The position numbers were made by a program, and so were the translations under genes. Source: Flavivirga aquimarina (lineage in GTDB: Bacteria > Bacteroidota > Bacteroidia > Flavobacteriales > Flavobacteriaceae). From it: 64,000 bases of DNA. How positions within the stretch are numbered: the stretch's first letter is position 1; each line of letters opens with the position of its first letter. Below the pieces are notes generated by a model, which did not search any database, was not told the DNA's origin, and saw nothing but the letters and a program-made list of their open reading frames with translations. The DNA lies in assembly GCF_030540835.1 (NCBI RefSeq), contig NZ_JAUOEK010000084.1, positions 1 to 64,000 of the forward strand, in the 5' to 3' direction. Below are positions 61,540 to 64,000 of the stretch, in pieces.

Positions 61540-61946
61540 AAACATTACGTTTGTTTCTTTTTATTATTACCATAGCATTAACATCAAATGTAGCTGCTCA
61601 AACCGTTTATACCACTAAAACTGGAGAAAAATATCATAAGAGTAATTGTCGGTATTTAAAACATTCTAAAAAAGAGACCACAATAAAAAAAGCAAAAGCA
61701 ATGGGATATCAGGCTTGTAAAGTTTGTAAGCCAAAAACAGTTAACAAGAAGGCTGTTAATTATAATAGAAAAGAGACAAGCACGAAAATTAATTCAACTT
61801 CCAAAAATATTTTAGTAAGCATAACAAATCCAAATCAGAAGAGACAGAAAGCTACCATCCAGAAATACTATGTCTATTTTGCCGTTCCTAAAAGGTACAA
61901 TATAACACCCGGTCCCGATTTAACTTTACCGATTTCCCAATCATAA
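61536..61946 (+). CDS. Exported protein with Ada-like zinc-binding domain (136 aa)
   Basis: A signal peptide (residues 1-20) precedes the motif YHKSNCRYLKHSKKETTIKKAKAMGYQACKVCKP, with the C-x-H-type and C-x-x-C arrangement of Ada-like zinc-binding domains often found next to SNase-type nucleases. The ATG overlaps the stop of the nuclease gene. The C-terminal 24 residues are read from sequence that is also the 3' end of the convergent methyltransferase gene, so the original end may have been lost. Confidence 0.8.
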   Translation: MKTLRLFLFIITIALTSNVAAQTVYTTKTGEKYHKSNCRYLKHSKKETTIKKAKAMGYQACKVCKPKTVNKKAVNYNRKETSTKINSTSKNILVSITNPNQKRQKATIQKYYVYFAVPKRYNITPGPDLTLPISQS

Positions 61947-62644
61947 GTTTCAGTGCCTTCCAGATTTTCAACAAGGTTATTCATTTCCTTTACAGAATAT
62001 GTACGAAATGATGATACGATTCCGTCCCATAATACAAACAAAGGAACTATGGGAATTAAATAAGTGAAAATAATTCGTCCTATTTTAAATGGCCTTATAA
62101 AAGGAGTTGTAAAAAGAACACTTAAAGGAGAGAATATCATGGCTAAAATACTTGGAAAACTTCTTTCCTGTCCTTCAAAAACAGCAATGGAACTTTTAGA
62201 ATTAATCGCGTTTTGCAAAATTAATTTAGCATCTTTTGGTTTAAAATGATGTAAGGACAAGAATTGTGTTCTCAACCCCTTTAAATTGGCTGGAACATCT
62301 CTGGCATCAATAGGAGTTTCTATAAATTCGAAGTTATCGGCTTCCTTTTTTGTGAATTCAAAGGCCGAAATATTCGGATAAAAATCTGTAAGAACTATTT
62401 TTAAATCTGGAATATCCTTTTTTAATTCGGAGTTTAACCAAATTAAACCACCACCGCCTCCAGAGCCAAGGTCAGTGATTTGATTTAGATCACTTTTATC
62501 TAAGCCTTTTTTGATTATAGGGATAATAGGCTTATACAATTTTGTTTTATTGGATAAAAACTGTAAAAAGTCTGTTCCGTAATTCCTCAAAAAAGCCGGA
62601 AACCATTTTTGATCTTCAAATTCGAATAGATGTATTCTTCCCAT
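61874..62644 (-). CDS. Class I SAM-dependent methyltransferase-like protein
   Basis: The 256-residue protein has the SAM-binding motif ITDLGSGGGGGLIWL (residues about 55-70), followed by LKIVLTDFYPN (the acidic residue after strand 2) and IDARDVPANLKG. A hydrophobic stretch (residues about 165-210, SILAMIFSPLSVLFTTPFIRP...FTYLIPIVPLFVLWDG) suggests membrane association. The substrate is unknown. It converges on the gene at 61536 with 73 bases of overlap, which is unusually long. Confidence 0.85.
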   Translation of the reverse strand: MGRIHLFEFEDQKWFPAFLRNYGTDFLQFLSNKTKLYKPIIPIIKKGLDKSDLNQITDLGSGGGGGLIWLNSELKKDIPDLKIVLTDFYPNISAFEFTKKEADNFEFIETPIDARDVPANLKGLRTQFLSLHHFKPKDAKLILQNAINSKSSIAVFEGQERSFPSILAMIFSPLSVLFTTPFIRPFKIGRIIFTYLIPIVPLFVLWDGIVSSFRTYSVKEMNNLVENLEGTETYDWEIGKVKSGPGVILYLLGTAK

Positions 62645-62782
62645 TAATACGAATGCTATATGGTGTACTAAGATAATAAATCTTTTACCATCATAATAAC
62701 ATTTAAAGGTTGCAAAATTAATATGATTCGTATTAAAGATTAGTTAATTTAGCACATCTCCTAATAGGTTAAAATTACGGTT

Positions 62783-64000
62783 ATGAAAGACTTAGAAAAC
62801 ACTCCAAAAACAAAAAATAAGGTAACTATGACACAAGCCTTTAAAACGATTATATGGCCTCGGCGTAATTTGGTGTTTATTGGTTTAGTTTTAATAATCA
62901 TTAAAAGTTTAGCAGGCTTAGTATTGCCCTGGCAAAGTAAGGTGTTGTTAGATGAGGTTGTGCCAAGTAAAGACACAAGCCTGTTATATAATTTAGTGGC
63001 TATAGTTTTGGGAGCGATTTTAGTGCAATCGATTACATCATTTTTACTCACACGTATATTAAGTGTACAAGCGCAATATTTAATTAGCGAATTACGGGCA
63101 CAGGTACAGAAAAAAGTCCTTTCATTACCCATTAGCTTTTTCGATAACACCAAATCGGGAGCTTTAGTATCACGTATTATGAGTGATGTAGAAGGCGTTC
63201 GAAACCTTATAGGGACAGGGCTGGTACAGTTAGTTGGAGGAAGTTTTACAGCCATTATATCTTTGATTATTTTAATAAAACTAAACCCATGGATGACACT
63301 TTTTGTATTTGCGCCTTTGTCATTATTTGGATATATAGCACTAAGGGCCTTTAAATATATTCGTCCCGTTTTTAGAATCCGAGGTAAAATAAATGAAGAA
63401 GTAAAAGGGCGTTTAACCGAAACGTTAGCAGGTGTTCGTGTTATTAAAGCCTTTAATGCTGAAGCACAGGAAAACAAAATTTTTGAAAATGGCGTTGAAA
63501 AGCTCTTTCAAAATGTGAAAAAGAGCTTAACAGCTACAGCTTTAATGACGAGTTCTTCAACCTTTTTAATTGGTGTAGCAACCACAGGAATTATGGCTAT
63601 TGGAGGCTATTATATGATGCAAAGTGAAATGACTACAGGAGATTTTTTATTCTTCACACTCATTTTAGGTTTTATGATTGCGCCTATAGTACAGATGAGT
63701 AATATTGGGAGTCAGTTAACCGAAGCTTTGGCAGGTTTAGATAGAACAGAAGAGCTCATGAATATGACTGCGGAAGAAGATAATGATGAAAGAATCATTC
63801 AGCTAGAAACCATTAAAGGCGATATTGTTTTTGACGATGTATCATTTTCTTATGAAGAAGGAAAAGAAGTATTGCATAACATTAGTTTTAAAGCGCCGGC
63901 TGGTTCAACAACAGCTTTGGTGGGGAGTTCGGGGTCGGGTAAATCTACCATAGCAGGTCTATCGGCTACGTTTTTAAATCCGAAATCGGGTAAAGTAACC
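62783..64000 (+). CDS. ABC transporter, permease and ATPase fusion (3' end outside window)
   Basis: The open frame from the ATG at 62783 runs to the window edge (406 codons). It begins MKDLENTPKTKNKVTMTQAF, has about six membrane segments of the exporter type (residues about 30-330: LGLVLPWQSKVLLDEVVP, LPISFFDNTKSGALVSRIMSDVEG) and starts the ATPase domain with Walker A GSSGSGKST (residues 381-389). The full protein would be about 590 residues, a half-transporter of the MsbA/lipid-exporter type. The substrate cannot be told. An overlapping minus-strand frame of 238 codons (62761-63477) is a shadow. Confidence 0.93.
   Translation, partial: MKDLENTPKTKNKVTMTQAFKTIIWPRRNLVFIGLVLIIIKSLAGLVLPWQSKVLLDEVVPSKDTSLLYNLVAIVLGAILVQSITSFLLTRILSVQAQYLISELRAQVQKKVLSLPISFFDNTKSGALVSRIMSDVEGVRNLIGTGLVQLVGGSFTAIISLIILIKLNPWMTLFVFAPLSLFGYIALRAFKYIRPVFRIRGKINEEVKGRLTETLAGVRVIKAFNAEAQENKIFENGVEKLFQNVKKSLTATALMTSSSTFLIGVATTGIMAIGGYYMMQSEMTTGDFLFFTLILGFMIAPIVQMSNIGSQLTEALAGLDRTEELMNMTAEEDNDERIIQLETIKGDIVFDDVSFSYEEGKEVLHNISFKAPAGSTTALVGSSGSGKSTIAGLSATFLNPKSGKVT

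Noticed and set aside
62761-63477. Minus-strand frame of 238 codons
   Set aside because: It lies opposite a clear ABC transporter gene and has low-complexity, basic, threonine-rich composition typical of an antisense frame.
1-64000. CRISPR array, tRNA or rRNA genes
   Set aside because: No regularly spaced repeats of CRISPR type and no tRNA or rRNA signature sequences were seen. The only tandem repeats are short or lie within protein genes.

Overview
The window looks like chromosomal DNA of a member of the Flavobacteriaceae (Bacteroidota). The sequence is AT-rich, carries the gliding genes gldF and gldG and a protein with a type IX secretion sorting domain, and has a Bacteroidetes-type promoter (TTG, 19 bp, TAnnTTTG). 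No rRNA gene, tRNA gene or CRISPR array was recognised.

Positions 1 to about 20,000, immediately downstream of dnaN, form an accessory region. It consists mostly of single genes or short gene sets on the minus strand, many without known function, separated by imperfect palindromes of about 125-150 bp or by four copies of a 256-272 bp repeat. Eight of the gene units are bounded by short inverted repeats (7-10 bp matched) that start with GTT at one end and finish with AAC at the other. These repeats match within a unit but differ between units, which is what integron gene cassettes with attC sites would look like. No integron integrase is visible in the window. Each copy of the long repeat ends in AAGGAGTT exactly where a different gene unit begins. 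A 109 bp MITE-like element has inserted twice, and its end occurs a third time, at the same position inside the palindromes. An IS1182-type transposase broken by stops and frameshifts, and a second IS fragment, lie in the same region. Cargo includes HxlR/KAS, DUF4375, DJ-1/SDR/Crp, alpha/beta hydrolase/serine hydrolase/AraC and DUF4288 genes.

Positions 20,045-28,150 are core genes: dnaN, gldG and gldF with a small gene between them, an isochorismatase-family hydrolase, a monooxygenase-like protein, a SAM hydrolase-family protein, phoH and purC. Positions 28,154-32,949 hold an unfamiliar envelope locus: a CsgG/LpoB-like exported protein, a second exported protein, and a divergent three-gene operon that begins with a trypsin-like protease. 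Positions 33,125-40,406 hold a YadA-head repeat protein, a T9SS cargo protein, a HAD phosphatase, an alpha carbonic anhydrase lipoprotein, a serine hydrolase, a TfoX-N protein and an acyltransferase-like membrane protein, plus remnants of a sulfatase gene and a 182 bp inverted-repeat element.

Positions 40,549-51,853 are transport and acetate metabolism: an AGCS symporter, an unusual Nramp-fold protein next to manA, a DUF4212/SSS symporter pair, acs, and a DnaQ-like exonuclease with a cNMP/CBS/DUF294 protein. Positions 51,945-61,946 are a second accessory stretch: a structured leader before a 52-residue lipoprotein, a TPR histidine kinase with its response regulator, a strong terminator, then a run of very small proteins (two of 49 and 56 residues, DUF2188, DUF4177, YidD-like, a proline/lysine-rich peptide, a lipoprotein), followed by a TerB-like protein, a coiled-coil membrane protein, a vWA-like lipoprotein, DUF4236 and a thermonuclease. 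The window closes with a methyltransferase and the first 406 codons of an ABC exporter.
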